From Pseudomonas sp. LRP2-20 (GTDB taxonomy: Bacteria > Pseudomonadota > Gammaproteobacteria > Pseudomonadales > Pseudomonadaceae), in assembly GCF_024349685.1 (NCBI RefSeq), contig NZ_AP025944.1, forward strand, positions 5,845,001-5,909,000: a stretch of DNA of 64,000 nt, written 5' to 3'. The notes below the pieces were generated by a model that did no database searches, was not told the DNA's origin, and saw nothing but the letters and a program-made list of their open reading frames with translations. Made by a program: the position numbers and the translations under genes. Shown in pieces: positions 19,739 to 29,214 of this stretch. Each line of letters opens with the position of its first letter. Within the stretch, counting starts at the first letter, position 1.

Positions 19739-19893
19739 GGTTGGTCTCAGCACTATACAAGTGCCCACCGGCCACCAGGGATTGATAACGGACAACAGCG
19801 TGCCCGTTCCTGCCAAGCCCGCTGCAAGCCGCATCCGTACTGGGCCCGCTGCGTATACTCGGGCGTCTGGATGTCGTTAGCAGGGGGAGCTAG

Positions 19894-22800
19894 ATGCTCG
19901 ATGAACGCCTCGCCCAAAGGCCCATCGATTTTGACCAGTCGATCGACGAAGACTGGCTGAATCGTTGCGACATCATGCAGCTGGGCCAGGAAGGCGAACT
20001 CAGCTACTTCCGCCTGCATGACCCTGCCTCCCGCCAGGCCTGGATCGCCGTGCGCGCACCGGTCGAGGCACCTGCGGCCTGCCAGCGCCTGGAACGTGAC
20101 TATCGCCTGCAGCTGGACCCACAGTGGGCAGTGATCCCTACGGCCTTCGTCCGCTCCGCCGAGGGGCCGTTGCTGGTGTACCCGGCCGGCCGCTCCATAG
20201 CCGACTTGATCAGCCACGGCCCGATCGACCTGGAGCCATTTCTCGACATCGCGGTAAACGCCGCCAACGCCCTGGCCCTGGCCCACGAACACAATGTGCT
20301 GCACGGTGCGCTGCAACCACAACATGTGTGCCTGCAGCCGAACCAGCGGGTGCGGCTGGGCCATTTTCGCGCCGACACCCCAGAGCTGGTCAGTGCTCAG
20401 GGCAGCGCGCTCGGCAACTGGGCCTATCTGGCGCCGGAGCAGATCTGCCCCCACGGCAGCAGCAGCGACCGGCGCAGCGATATCTATGCCTTGGGCGCGA
20501 TCCTCTACCAACTGCTGCTGGGCGAACTGCCGCTGGCCGGGCGCGATACCCAGCACTGGCGCCAGCTGCATGCCGGCGTTCAACCACGCACGGCCTGTGA
20601 GGTCGACAGCCAGGTACCACAGCCGCTGAGCCGGATCCTGGGCAAGGCACTGGCCAAGGAGCCAGACGCCCGCTACCAGAGTGCCCGCGCCCTGGCCGTG
20701 GACCTCGCCCACTGCCAACGGCAATGGGCCACCAGCAAGACCATCGCACCCTTCGAGCCCGGCTGCGCCGACCCGGTTTCGTCCAGCCGCGAGCGCCTTT
20801 ATGGCCGCAGTGCAGAACTGAAGCTCATCGGCCTGATGCTCAAAGCCATGCGTCGCGACAGCAAGCCCCAGGTGCTGTTCATCAACGGCGCTGCAGGCAT
20901 GGGCAAGTCCAGCCTGGTCGAGACCGCGCTCAAAACCCATGCCGAAGGCTTCTGGGCGGTCGGCAAGTGCAAGAGCCTGGAACAGGCAGTGCCCTATGCA
21001 CCGTGGGTCGAAATCCTCGGTTCGCTGACCACCCAGCTGCTGGCCAAGAACAGCCAGGACCTGGACACCCTGCGCCGCAAGATCCTGCAGCGCATCAAAG
21101 GCCACGGTCGGCTGCTCGGCAAACTGGCAGCGGACCTGCACCTGATCCTCGGCCCCCTGCCCGACCTGCCGGAAAAGCCCACGCGCCTGGCGCTGCAGAA
21201 AGAACAGCGGACCATCGTCGAATTCCTGCAAGCGTTCAGCCACCCCGGCCACCCGCTGGTATTGTGTTTCGACGACCTGCAGTGGGCCGACGACGCGTCC
21301 CGGCAGCTATTGGCACAGTTGCTTGCCCAGGGACCCGACAACCTGTTGCTGATCTTCGCCCGGCGCAATGATGCGCCATCCACCGGCACGCGACTTGCCG
21401 TGCCTGAGCATTTGCGCAAGGTCACGCTTAACCTGCGCCCACTGACCGTGGGCGCAGTCGCCGAACTGATCGGCGAGCGCTACCACGTCAGCGCTGACGA
21501 GGCATTGCCAGTTGCCGAACGGGTCCTCGACAAGACCGCGGGTAACCCGTTCTTCATCAACCAGATCCTCAGGGCCATGGTCGAGGACCGGCTGTTCACC
21601 TTCGATACCCAGGCCATGCGCTGGTCGTGGTGCTTGAAGGCCGTAGCCCGGCACCGGTATTCCGATAATGTCGCCGATTTGATGATCCACCGCCTGGCAC
21701 GCCTGCCGGAACCCCAACGCGATGTGCTGAGAATCGCCAGCGCGGCGGGCAGCCGCTGCGATGAACGCCTGCTTCATCACTTGCTTGCACCGCAGCCGGG
21801 CGAGCCGTTGAAGGCCATGATTGACGCGGGTTTCCTGCTACCGGGGCATAAGGGCCTGGGCTTCGCCCATGACCGGGTGATGGAGGCCGCCTACCAACTC
21901 ACGCCTGTGCGTGATCGCGCCCAGCTGCATGCAAGCATTGCTCAGGCCATGCTTCAGGCTTGGCCCAACGACTTGCAAGCGCTCGTATTCGAGGTCGCCA
22001 ATCAACTGCAACGCGCCAGCCCACGCGGGTTTGCAGCGGATGAAAGTGATGTCTTCCTGCAGCTTTTGCGCGATGCGGCGCTGCGCGCCCGTGACAACGG
22101 CGCCTATGATCAAGCCGCCGCCTACCTGCAAACGTGCGAACAGCTGCTGCGCCACGACGCAACGCTGCAAAGCCAAGCCACACATGCCTTTGCCATCGCC
22201 TGCATGGCGGCGGAATGCGACATGCAACTGGCGCGCATGGCCGATGCCGAAGGCCGCCTCATGGAATGCCTCCAGCGCGCGCGCTCGACGCTGGAGCGGG
22301 CACGGGTATGCCGACTGCAGGCACGCCTGCATACCTTGCGTTGCGATTACCAGGCCGCCATCACCAGCGCCGTCGCCGGCCTTGAACTGCTGGGCATCAG
22401 CCTGGCCCGCGGCGACGACCCGCAGCAGGTAGAAGCCAGCCATGCCCATGTCCACGCCCTGATCGAACAGAAGGGCCGACATTGTCTGGCGTCGCTGCCA
22501 CGCACCGACTCGGAGGAAGTGACAGTTGCCATTGCCCTGCTGGCCACCCTGTCGTCGTCGTTTTTCGTGCAGGACGATATCGGCTTTCTGCACCTGGCCA
22601 AGCTCATGGAGCTGTCGCTGCTGCACGGTGTCGCCCCGGGCAGCACCTACGGCCTGGCCTGGTACGGGGTAATGATCGCTGAACGCTTCGGTAGCTACCA
22701 TGACGGCCACGCCTGCTGCCTGGCCGCGCTCAAGCTGATCGAGCGGCACGGCTTCGAGGCCGACCTCACCAGCGCCCTGCTGGCCCTGGACCAGGTCAGC

Positions 22801-24942
22801 GCATGGACCTCGCCCATGGAATTCGCCCGCCGCACGGCGCTGGAAGCGGTCGACTCGACGCGCGTGAGCGGTGACCTGGCCATGGCCTGCTATGCCTGCA
22901 ACCACCTGGTTTCCGACTCGCTGTTCATGGGCCGCTATCTGCCGGAAGTGGCCGAGGAAGTGGCGCAGGGCCTGGCTACCGTACGCGGTTATGGCTACAG
23001 CGATATCGAACAGATCCTGCACGCCCAACAGGGGTTTGTCGCCAGCCTGAGCGGTGCACCCTGCACGGCCTCGTCCACACGGGTGAACTCACCCACCACG
23101 TTGTTCTTCCAGCACCTGTTCAGCGGCATGTCAGCCTTCTACCTGGGCAATATCCCGCAAGCCATGCACAGCCTTGGCGCCGCCGGTGAAAGCGCCTGGT
23201 CGGCACCTGCGCACATCAACCTGGCGGATTATCACCTGTTCCGCGGCCTTGCTCTCGGCAGCCCGGAAGCCCCCGGCAGCCTTGCCGACAAGCTGGCCGA
23301 ACTGCAGGCCCTGCGCGAGCGCTTCGGCCGCTGGGCCGGCTTCAACCCGGTGACTTTCCGCAACAAGCTGCTGCTGATCGAAGGTGTGATCGCCAAGCTC
23401 GAAGGCGACGGCCTGGCGGCCATTCGTTGCTTCGACCAGGCGCAGATCGCCGCCACCGCCGCCGGCTTCATCCACGAGCAGGCCCTGGCCCACGAACAAC
23501 TGGCCGAGGTGTGCATCCCCAGCGGCCTGATTTCCGGTGCCAACCTGCACCTGCGCATTGCCCGCGACTGCTTTCATATATGGGGGGCGACCGGCAAGGT
23601 GCACCAGCTGGAGGCCCTGCACCCGTTCTTGCGCACGCAACCCGTCCAGGAGACCTCGCGCTCCACCCAGCAGGCCAGGCTGGACCTGGAGGCCGGCATC
23701 GAGGCCGCCCGGGCGTTGTCCGAGGAAGTGCTGCTCGAAGGCTTGATCGAGACGCTGATGGGTCACCTCACCCAGCATTCCGGTGCTGACCACGGCGCGC
23801 TGCTGATCGTCAGTGGCGCCGAGTTCCAGATGGCCGCCCTCGCCTACATCGACGATGCCGGGCTGCACGTGAGCATGGACAACTGCCAGAGGTTCCTGAC
23901 CCAGGCGCCGCTGTCGATCATCAACGCCACCATGCGCACCAAGAAACCACTGGTGCTCAATGATGCCCTGAGCGATTGCCCCGAGGCCTTCCGCCAGGAA
24001 CTGCACGCCCGGAATGCACGTTCGGTGCTGTGCCTGCCGCTGGTGATTCAGGGTGTGCTGATCGGCCTGGTGTATCTGGAAAACCGCCTGGTCCCGAACC
24101 TGTTCGGCAGCCAGCGCCTGGCCATGCTGGAGATCCTCGCCTCGCAGGCGGCGGTATCGCTGCAGACGGCCAAGTTCTATACACGCCTGGCCGAAGACAA
24201 CCAGGCCCGTGCCCAGATGGAAGCGGAGCTGCGCCGATCACGTGCCGAACTTGCACGCAGCGCGCACCTGCAGGTGATGAACGAGTTGTCGGCGTCCATC
24301 GCCCACGAGATCAGCCAGCCACTGCTGGGCATCGCCTCCAACGCCGCGGCCAGCCTGCGCTGGCTCAAGCGCGCGGAGCCCAACCTGGAAGAGGCGATTG
24401 CTGGCCTTGAAGATATCCGCAATGACAGCGAACGTGCCGCCAACATCGTCCGCGCACTCCGCTCGCTGGCCAAGCAGTCGCCGATGCAGCTCAAGCCGGT
24501 CAAGGTCGACGAGCTGATTCGCGAGGTGCTGCGCCTGACCTCGGCCGATGCTGCCAAGTACCTGGTCGACGTGCAGACGCGGCTGCAGGCCGGGGTAAGC
24601 GTGATGGCCGATCCGGTGCAGTTGCAGCAACTGGTATTCAACCTGATCACCAATGCGCTGGAGGCGCTGTCGGGGTATCGCAGTGATGGGGTGTTGCGGA
24701 TTGCGTCTGTAGTTGCCGGGAATGTGGTCGAGATCTGCGTGGACGACAACGGGCCCGGTATTGCGGAGGATGAGCGGGAACGGGTATTTGACGCGTTCCA
24801 TACCACCAAGGACGCTGGGCTGGGGATGGGGCTGGCGATCTGCAGTTCGGTGGCGCAAGCCCATGGCGGGCAGTTGCAGGCTCAGGTATCGGAGTTCGGC
24901 GGTTGCCGGATTCGCTTCACGTTGCCTTTGAGCAATGCTTAG
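19894..24942 (+). CDS. Giant hybrid sensor: pseudokinase, AAA ATPase, GAF and histidine kinase
   Basis: The protein has 1682 residues, with no membrane segment seen. Residues about 30-275 have a Ser/Thr-kinase fold: APEQ (180-183) and DIYALGAILYQLLLG are present, but the HRD loop reads HGAL (137-140) and DFG reads GHF (156-158). The presumptive VAIK lysine is Arg54, so it should not phosphorylate. Residues about 300-500 are an AAA/STAND ATPase (Walker A NGAAGMGKSS, Lys338; Walker B LVLCFDDLQWAD). TPR-like helices follow to about 1230, then a GAF domain (about 1270-1430). The histidine kinase has His1471 (AHEISQPLLG), N box Asn1587 and DDNGPGI. The general architecture is known as trifunctional kinase/ATPase/sensor. 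A strong AGGGGGAG precedes the ATG. Confidence 0.9.
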   Translation: MLDERLAQRPIDFDQSIDEDWLNRCDIMQLGQEGELSYFRLHDPASRQAWIAVRAPVEAPAACQRLERDYRLQLDPQWAVIPTAFVRSAEGPLLVYPAGRSIADLISHGPIDLEPFLDIAVNAANALALAHEHNVLHGALQPQHVCLQPNQRVRLGHFRADTPELVSAQGSALGNWAYLAPEQICPHGSSSDRRSDIYALGAILYQLLLGELPLAGRDTQHWRQLHAGVQPRTACEVDSQVPQPLSRILGKALAKEPDARYQSARALAVDLAHCQRQWATSKTIAPFEPGCADPVSSSRERLYGRSAELKLIGLMLKAMRRDSKPQVLFINGAAGMGKSSLVETALKTHAEGFWAVGKCKSLEQAVPYAPWVEILGSLTTQLLAKNSQDLDTLRRKILQRIKGHGRLLGKLAADLHLILGPLPDLPEKPTRLALQKEQRTIVEFLQAFSHPGHPLVLCFDDLQWADDASRQLLAQLLAQGPDNLLLIFARRNDAPSTGTRLAVPEHLRKVTLNLRPLTVGAVAELIGERYHVSADEALPVAERVLDKTAGNPFFINQILRAMVEDRLFTFDTQAMRWSWCLKAVARHRYSDNVADLMIHRLARLPEPQRDVLRIASAAGSRCDERLLHHLLAPQPGEPLKAMIDAGFLLPGHKGLGFAHDRVMEAAYQLTPVRDRAQLHASIAQAMLQAWPNDLQALVFEVANQLQRASPRGFAADESDVFLQLLRDAALRARDNGAYDQAAAYLQTCEQLLRHDATLQSQATHAFAIACMAAECDMQLARMADAEGRLMECLQRARSTLERARVCRLQARLHTLRCDYQAAITSAVAGLELLGISLARGDDPQQVEASHAHVHALIEQKGRHCLASLPRTDSEEVTVAIALLATLSSSFFVQDDIGFLHLAKLMELSLLHGVAPGSTYGLAWYGVMIAERFGSYHDGHACCLAALKLIERHGFEADLTSALLALDQVSAWTSPMEFARRTALEAVDSTRVSGDLAMACYACNHLVSDSLFMGRYLPEVAEEVAQGLATVRGYGYSDIEQILHAQQGFVASLSGAPCTASSTRVNSPTTLFFQHLFSGMSAFYLGNIPQAMHSLGAAGESAWSAPAHINLADYHLFRGLALGSPEAPGSLADKLAELQALRERFGRWAGFNPVTFRNKLLLIEGVIAKLEGDGLAAIRCFDQAQIAATAAGFIHEQALAHEQLAEVCIPSGLISGANLHLRIARDCFHIWGATGKVHQLEALHPFLRTQPVQETSRSTQQARLDLEAGIEAARALSEEVLLEGLIETLMGHLTQHSGADHGALLIVSGAEFQMAALAYIDDAGLHVSMDNCQRFLTQAPLSIINATMRTKKPLVLNDALSDCPEAFRQELHARNARSVLCLPLVIQGVLIGLVYLENRLVPNLFGSQRLAMLEILASQAAVSLQTAKFYTRLAEDNQARAQMEAELRRSRAELARSAHLQVMNELSASIAHEISQPLLGIASNAAASLRWLKRAEPNLEEAIAGLEDIRNDSERAANIVRALRSLAKQSPMQLKPVKVDELIREVLRLTSADAAKYLVDVQTRLQAGVSVMADPVQLQQLVFNLITNALEALSGYRSDGVLRIASVVAGNVVEICVDDNGPGIAEDERERVFDAFHTTKDAGLGMGLAICSSVAQAHGGQLQAQVSEFGGCRIRFTLPLSNA

Positions 24943-24943
24943 C

Positions 24944-25066
24944 CTGTACTGGCCTCTTCGCGGGTAAACCCGCTCCCACAGGGATAACACTGGCATGAAG
25001 CCAGTGATGTAGCTGTGGGAGCGGCGGTTCGGCGCCCCGACTTGCCCGCGAAGAGGCCAGCACGGG
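24944..25066. repeat. REP pair (inverted)
   Basis: CTGGCCTCTTCGCGGGTAAA with CTCCCACAGG on the left, TGTGGGAGCGGCGG and CCCGCGAAGAGGCCAG on the right. The right copy carries about 10 extra bases between its arms. It lies between the convergent sensor and ycaC-like genes. Confidence 0.8.
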
Positions 25067-25072
25067 CTTACA

Positions 25073-25696
25073 TCAACGGCTCAGCGCCGCATAGCTGTTC
25101 ATCAGGTTGCGGTAGTTGGGAATCCGCTGCGAGAGCAGGTTGCCCAGCCCTTCGATGTCGTTGCGCCAGTCACGGTGCAGCTCGCAGGCCACCGAGAACC
25201 AGTTCATCATCTGCGCACCCGCCTGGGTCATGCGCACCCAGGCCGCCTGCTGCACGGTCTCGTTGAAGGTGCCCGAAGCATCGGTCACCACGAACACTTC
25301 AAAGCCCTCAGCCAGCGCCGACAGGGTCGGGAACGCCACGCACACATCGGTCACCACGCCAGCGATGATCAGCTGCTTGCGGCCGGTGGCCTTGATCGCC
25401 TTGACGAAGTCTTCGTTGTCCCAGGCGTTGATCTGGCCTGGGCGGGCAATGTACGGCGCGTCCGGGAACATCTCTTTCAGCTCTGGCACCAGTGGGCCGT
25501 TGGGGCCTTGCTCGAAGCTGGTGGTGAGAATGGTCGGCAGGCCGAAGAACTTAGCCAGGTCGCCCAGGGCCAGAACGTTGTTCTTGAACTCGTTGGGCGA
25601 GAAGTCCTGTACCAGCGAGATCAGGCCGGTCTGGTGGTCGACCAGCAGCACCACGGCGTCGTCTTTGTTCAGGCGCTTGTAATCGGGTTGGCTCAT
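25073..25696 (-). CDS. YcaC-type isochorismatase-family hydrolase, copy 1
   Basis: The protein has 207 residues and starts at MSQPDYKRLNKDDAVVLLVDHQ; upstream in-frame residues are leader. The isochorismatase fold residues Asp of LLVDHQ (about 20) and the nucleophile Cys of GVVTDVCVAFP are present. YcaC proteins form octamers of unclear substrate. It is diverged from the other two copies in the window (VVTDVCV instead of VVTEVCV, and many substitutions). A motif shared with the two-component promoter lies 50 bases upstream, and a small AraC gene follows upstream on the same strand. Confidence 0.9.
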   Translation of the reverse strand: MSQPDYKRLNKDDAVVLLVDHQTGLISLVQDFSPNEFKNNVLALGDLAKFFGLPTILTTSFEQGPNGPLVPELKEMFPDAPYIARPGQINAWDNEDFVKAIKATGRKQLIIAGVVTDVCVAFPTLSALAEGFEVFVVTDASGTFNETVQQAAWVRMTQAGAQMMNWFSVACELHRDWRNDIEGLGNLLSQRIPNYRNLMNSYAALSR

Positions 25697-25745
25697 GGGG
25701 GTGACTCCTTGGGTTGGGAAATCGGGCCGGGGCTCAATAAAGGGC

Positions 25746-25763
25746 TTATCCCGAGGGGTTATA
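25746..25763. promoter_or_regulatory. TTATCCCGAGGG motif upstream of ycaC-like copy 1
   Basis: TTATCCCGAGGGGTTATA shares its first 12 bases with the palindrome at 19724-19738. It is 50 bases upstream of the ATG at 25696, a position suited to an activator or operator site. Functional linkage is inferred. Confidence 0.4.
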
Positions 25764-25781
25764 CCGGCGGATAGCGCCGGC

Positions 25782-26144
25782 TTAAGGATGCGCTTGCGCC
25801 TGGCGCCAGGCCTTGGGCGGCTGGCCGACCAGGCGGCTGAAGGCACGGGTGAAATGGGCCTGGTCGCAGAATCCGCATTCCAGGCTGACGTGGGTGATCG
25901 GGGCCTCGGTGGCGAGCAGGCGCTTGGCCTTTTCCATGCGCGCCAGCAGGCGCCAGGCCTGGGGCGAGAGGCCAGTGTTGACCTTGAAGGCGCGGGAGAA
26001 ATGGCTGCGGGTGAGGTTGCACACGCCGGCGATCTCGATGATCGACAGCGAGCTGCGCAGCATCAGTTCCTTGGCCTGGCGCAACCGTGCGGGCGTCAGC
26101 GCGCCAGGGGTTGGCAGTGGCTCTTGGGGCGTCCCGGGGTGCAT
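25782..26144 (-). CDS. Small AraC-family regulator consisting only of the HTH domain
   Basis: The protein has 120 residues counted from the ATG at 26144, which has an AGGAG site; a further in-frame start 14 codons upstream is possible. The two-HTH AraC domain fills almost the whole protein: SIIEIAGVCNLTRSHFSRAFK and ITHVSLECGFCDQAHFTRAF. There is no effector domain, so its activity may depend on its level, as for SoxS and MarA (inference). It lies 85 bases upstream of ycaC-like copy 1 on the same strand, and is divergent from the GlxA-type gene. Confidence 0.82.
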   Translation of the reverse strand: MHPGTPQEPLPTPGALTPARLRQAKELMLRSSLSIIEIAGVCNLTRSHFSRAFKVNTGLSPQAWRLLARMEKAKRLLATEAPITHVSLECGFCDQAHFTRAFSRLVGQPPKAWRQAQAHP

Positions 26145-26324
26145 GGCGACTCTCCTGTTCAATGCAGCAAGTCTCGCCGCCGGCACATGACAAAGTCCTG
26201 AGCCAGACCTGAATTGTTCTTAAACGTGCACTGCTGGCCCTGCCCCTTTTGCCGATACCTTAAGATGCGTTTCGTATTCAGCTTCAGGCCGCTGCTGGCG
26301 GCCGGTATCAAAGGCGATAGAGGT

Positions 26325-27299
26325 ATGCAGGAAAATCACGCACGACGCACCGTGGCCATGGTGCTGTTCAACGATGTGCTATTGCTGGATGTGACCGGGC
26401 CAATGGACGCCTTTGCCATTGCCAACCGCTTCTTGCCTGAAGATAAACACTACCGGCTGCTCACGGTGGCCGAAGACCAGAGCCCGATTCGCGGCTCGTG
26501 CGGCCTGCGGGTGGTTGCCGACCTGAGCCTGGTGGAACTGCCGGACAGTGTCGACCTGCTGCTGGTGCCAGGCGGGCCAGGGGCCTATGACGTCGCCCTG
26601 CCGCAAGTGGAACGCTGGCTGCCTGAGGCCGTGCGCGGCGCCAGACGCTTCGGCGCAATCTGCACCGGGGTGTTTCTGCTGGGGCGCGCCGGGTTGCTGG
26701 GCGGCTATCGCTGCACCACCCACTGGAACTACGTAGAGCGCCTGGCACAGGCGTTTCCCGAAGCCAAGGTCGAGACCGAGCAGATCTATGTGATGGACCG
26801 CGACCTGATCACATCCGGCGGCATCACGGCGGGCATCGACCTGGCGCTGGCCGTCATCGCCGAGGACCACGGCAAGGCCCTGGCCCTGGAAGTCGCCAAG
26901 GTGCTGCTGGTGGCGCGCCACCGCCAGGGCGGGCAGACACCTTATGGGCCACTGCTGGCAGCGGTGCCGCGGGATGGCTCGCCGATTGCCCGGGTGCAGG
27001 CGTATATCGTCGACCATATCGACCAGGCGTTCACCGTGCAGAAGATGGCCGACCTGGTGGCCATGAGCGCGCGCAACTTTGCTCGGACCTTTCAGCGCGA
27101 GGTCGGCATCACGCCGTTGCAGTACCTGCAGAATGCGCGGATCGACCAGGCGCGCAAACTGCTCGAATGCGCCGAGCTGCCGTTGAAAGTGGTCGCGGCC
27201 CGCTGCGGGTTTGGCAGTGACCGGCATATGAGGAAAGTGTTCTGCGAGCGGATCGGCATGACACCGGCGCAGTATCGGGCGCAGTTTGGCGGCGGGTGA
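26325..27299 (+). CDS. GlxA-type AraC regulator (DJ-1/PfpI + HTH)
   Basis: The 324-residue protein starts at MQENHARRTVAMVLFNDVLLLDV, with GATAGAGG upstream; in-frame ATGs at 26265 and 26214 are less convincing. The N-terminal DJ-1/PfpI-like domain (about 8-185) has Cys113 in AICTGVFLLGRAGLLGG. The C-terminal AraC HTH (about 215-320) reads MADLVAMSARNFARTFQREVG. Such regulators often control amine or quaternary-ammonium catabolism, but no ligand can be assigned. It stands between a divergent AraC gene and the kefC-like gene. Confidence 0.9.
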   Translation: MQENHARRTVAMVLFNDVLLLDVTGPMDAFAIANRFLPEDKHYRLLTVAEDQSPIRGSCGLRVVADLSLVELPDSVDLLLVPGGPGAYDVALPQVERWLPEAVRGARRFGAICTGVFLLGRAGLLGGYRCTTHWNYVERLAQAFPEAKVETEQIYVMDRDLITSGGITAGIDLALAVIAEDHGKALALEVAKVLLVARHRQGGQTPYGPLLAAVPRDGSPIARVQAYIVDHIDQAFTVQKMADLVAMSARNFARTFQREVGITPLQYLQNARIDQARKLLECAELPLKVVAARCGFGSDRHMRKVFCERIGMTPAQYRAQFGGG

Positions 27300-27423
27300 G
27301 CCTGTCAACTCAATCGGGACAATGTTTCTTCCCGGCAGCAGATTGTCTGCGTCATGACCAACCTCCAGAATTGTCCGCCAAACTGTTCAAACGCTGCCCC
27401 GGCAGCTCATGGAGTACGAGCCA

Positions 27424-29211
27424 ATGCCACACGAAGGCAGCCTTCTGCAAACCGCGGTGATCTTCCTGCTCGCCGCGGTCGTCGCCGTCCCACTGGCCAA
27501 GCGCCTGCAACTGGGGGCCGTGATCGGTTACCTGCTCGCGGGCGTGGCCATCGGCCCGCAGGCCCTGGGCCTGATCCGCGACACCGAAAGCGTCGCGCAC
27601 ATTTCCGAACTGGGCGTGGTCCTTTTGCTGTTCATCATCGGCCTGGAACTGTCGCCCAAGCGCTTGTGGCTGATGCGCAAGTCGGTGTTCGGCGTCGGCA
27701 CCGCACAGGTCTTGCTGACCGGCGCGGTGATCGGTGGCATCGCCCTGTTCGGCTTCGGCCAGTCGTTGCCGGCGGCCATCGTGCTCGGCCTCGGCCTGGC
27801 GCTGTCGTCCACCGCCCTCGGCCTGCAGAGCCTGGCCGAAAGCAAGCAGCTCAACGCGCCCCATGGCCGCCTGGCGTTCGCCATTCTGTTGTTCCAGGAC
27901 ATCGCCGCAATCCCGCTGATCGCCCTGGTCCCGCTGCTGGCCGCCAGCGGCCCGGACACCAGCCACGGCGACAGCCTGCAACACGGCCTGAAGGTGTTCG
28001 CCAGCATCGCCGTGGTCATCATCGGTGGCCGCTACCTGCTGCGCCCGGTGTTCCGCACCGTGGCCCGCACCGGCCTGCCGGAAGTGTCTACTGCCACCGC
28101 GCTGCTGGTGGTGATCGGTACCGCCTGGCTGATGGAGGAAGCCGGCATTTCCATGGCCCTGGGTGCTTTCCTTGCCGGCCTGCTGCTGGCCGACTCGGAG
28201 TACCGCCACGAGCTTGAGTCGCAGATCGAACCGTTCAAGGGCCTGCTGCTGGGGCTGTTCTTCATCAGCGTCGGCATGGGCGCCAACCTGAGCCTGCTGC
28301 TGCAAATGCCACTGGTGCTGCTGGGCCTGACCCTGCTGCTGGTGGCGGTGAAGCTGGTGTTGCTGATCGGCGTCGGCCGCCTGGCCGGGGGCCTGAACAG
28401 CGCCAGTGCGCTGCGCCTGGGCATGGTGCTCGCGGCCGGCGGTGAGTTCGCCTTCGTGGTGTTCAAGCTGGGCAAGGACCAGGGGCTGTTCGACACTCAG
28501 ACCTATGACCTGCTGCTGATGACCATCACCCTGTCGATGGCCATTACCCCGCTGCTGATGCTCGGCTGCGCCCGCGCACTCAAGCGCCCGCAACCGGTGC
28601 GAGAAGTGCCCGAGCAGTACAAGACCATCGACGCCGGCACGCCGCGGGTGGTGATCGTCGGCATGGGCCGCATGGGCCAGATCGTCGCGCGCATCCTGCG
28701 GGCGCAGAAGATTCCGTTCATTGCCCTGGAAACCTCGGTGGACACCATCGAAATGACGCGCATGTTCGAACAGGTGCCGGTGTTCTACGGCGACCCGCTG
28801 CGCCCCGAGGTACTGCATGCGGCCAAAGTGGGTGAGGCGGAATACTTCATCATCACCATCGATGACCCTGAAGCCGCGATCCATACCGCTGAACGGGTGA
28901 AACGCCAGTACCCGCACCTGAAAGTGCTGGCCCGGGCACGTAACCGCCAGCATGTGCACAAGCTGGCGGATGTGGGCGCCGAACCGATCCGCGAGACGTT
29001 CTACTCCAGCCTGGAGATGACCCGCCGGGCGTTGGTCGGGCTGGGCTTGAGCGACGAGCAGGCAGCGGACCGGATCGAGCGGTTTGCCCAGCATGACGAG
29101 GAAGTGCTGGAAGCCCAGGGGCTTGTGCGCGATGACCGGGCCAAGGTGATGCAGACGGCCAAAGAGGCGCGGGTGGAGTTGGCCCGGTTGTTTGAATCGG
29201 ATGCGGATTAA
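27424..29211 (+). CDS. KefC/KefB-type K+/H+ antiporter
   Basis: The 595-residue protein starts at MPHEGSLLQTAV with GGAG nine bases upstream; an ATG five codons earlier is also in frame. Twelve or thirteen membrane helices of the CPA2 family run to about residue 385 (GVVLLLFIIGLELSPK, LFFISVGMG). An RCK/TrkA-N domain follows (RVVIVGMGRMGQIVARIL). Kef systems expel K+ and acidify the cell during electrophile stress. No separate KefF/KefG partner is adjacent. The glutathione-binding mode is not verifiable by eye. Confidence 0.88.
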   Translation: MPHEGSLLQTAVIFLLAAVVAVPLAKRLQLGAVIGYLLAGVAIGPQALGLIRDTESVAHISELGVVLLLFIIGLELSPKRLWLMRKSVFGVGTAQVLLTGAVIGGIALFGFGQSLPAAIVLGLGLALSSTALGLQSLAESKQLNAPHGRLAFAILLFQDIAAIPLIALVPLLAASGPDTSHGDSLQHGLKVFASIAVVIIGGRYLLRPVFRTVARTGLPEVSTATALLVVIGTAWLMEEAGISMALGAFLAGLLLADSEYRHELESQIEPFKGLLLGLFFISVGMGANLSLLLQMPLVLLGLTLLLVAVKLVLLIGVGRLAGGLNSASALRLGMVLAAGGEFAFVVFKLGKDQGLFDTQTYDLLLMTITLSMAITPLLMLGCARALKRPQPVREVPEQYKTIDAGTPRVVIVGMGRMGQIVARILRAQKIPFIALETSVDTIEMTRMFEQVPVFYGDPLRPEVLHAAKVGEAEYFIITIDDPEAAIHTAERVKRQYPHLKVLARARNRQHVHKLADVGAEPIRETFYSSLEMTRRALVGLGLSDEQAADRIERFAQHDEEVLEAQGLVRDDRAKVMQTAKEARVELARLFESDAD

Positions 29212-29214
29212 CGC

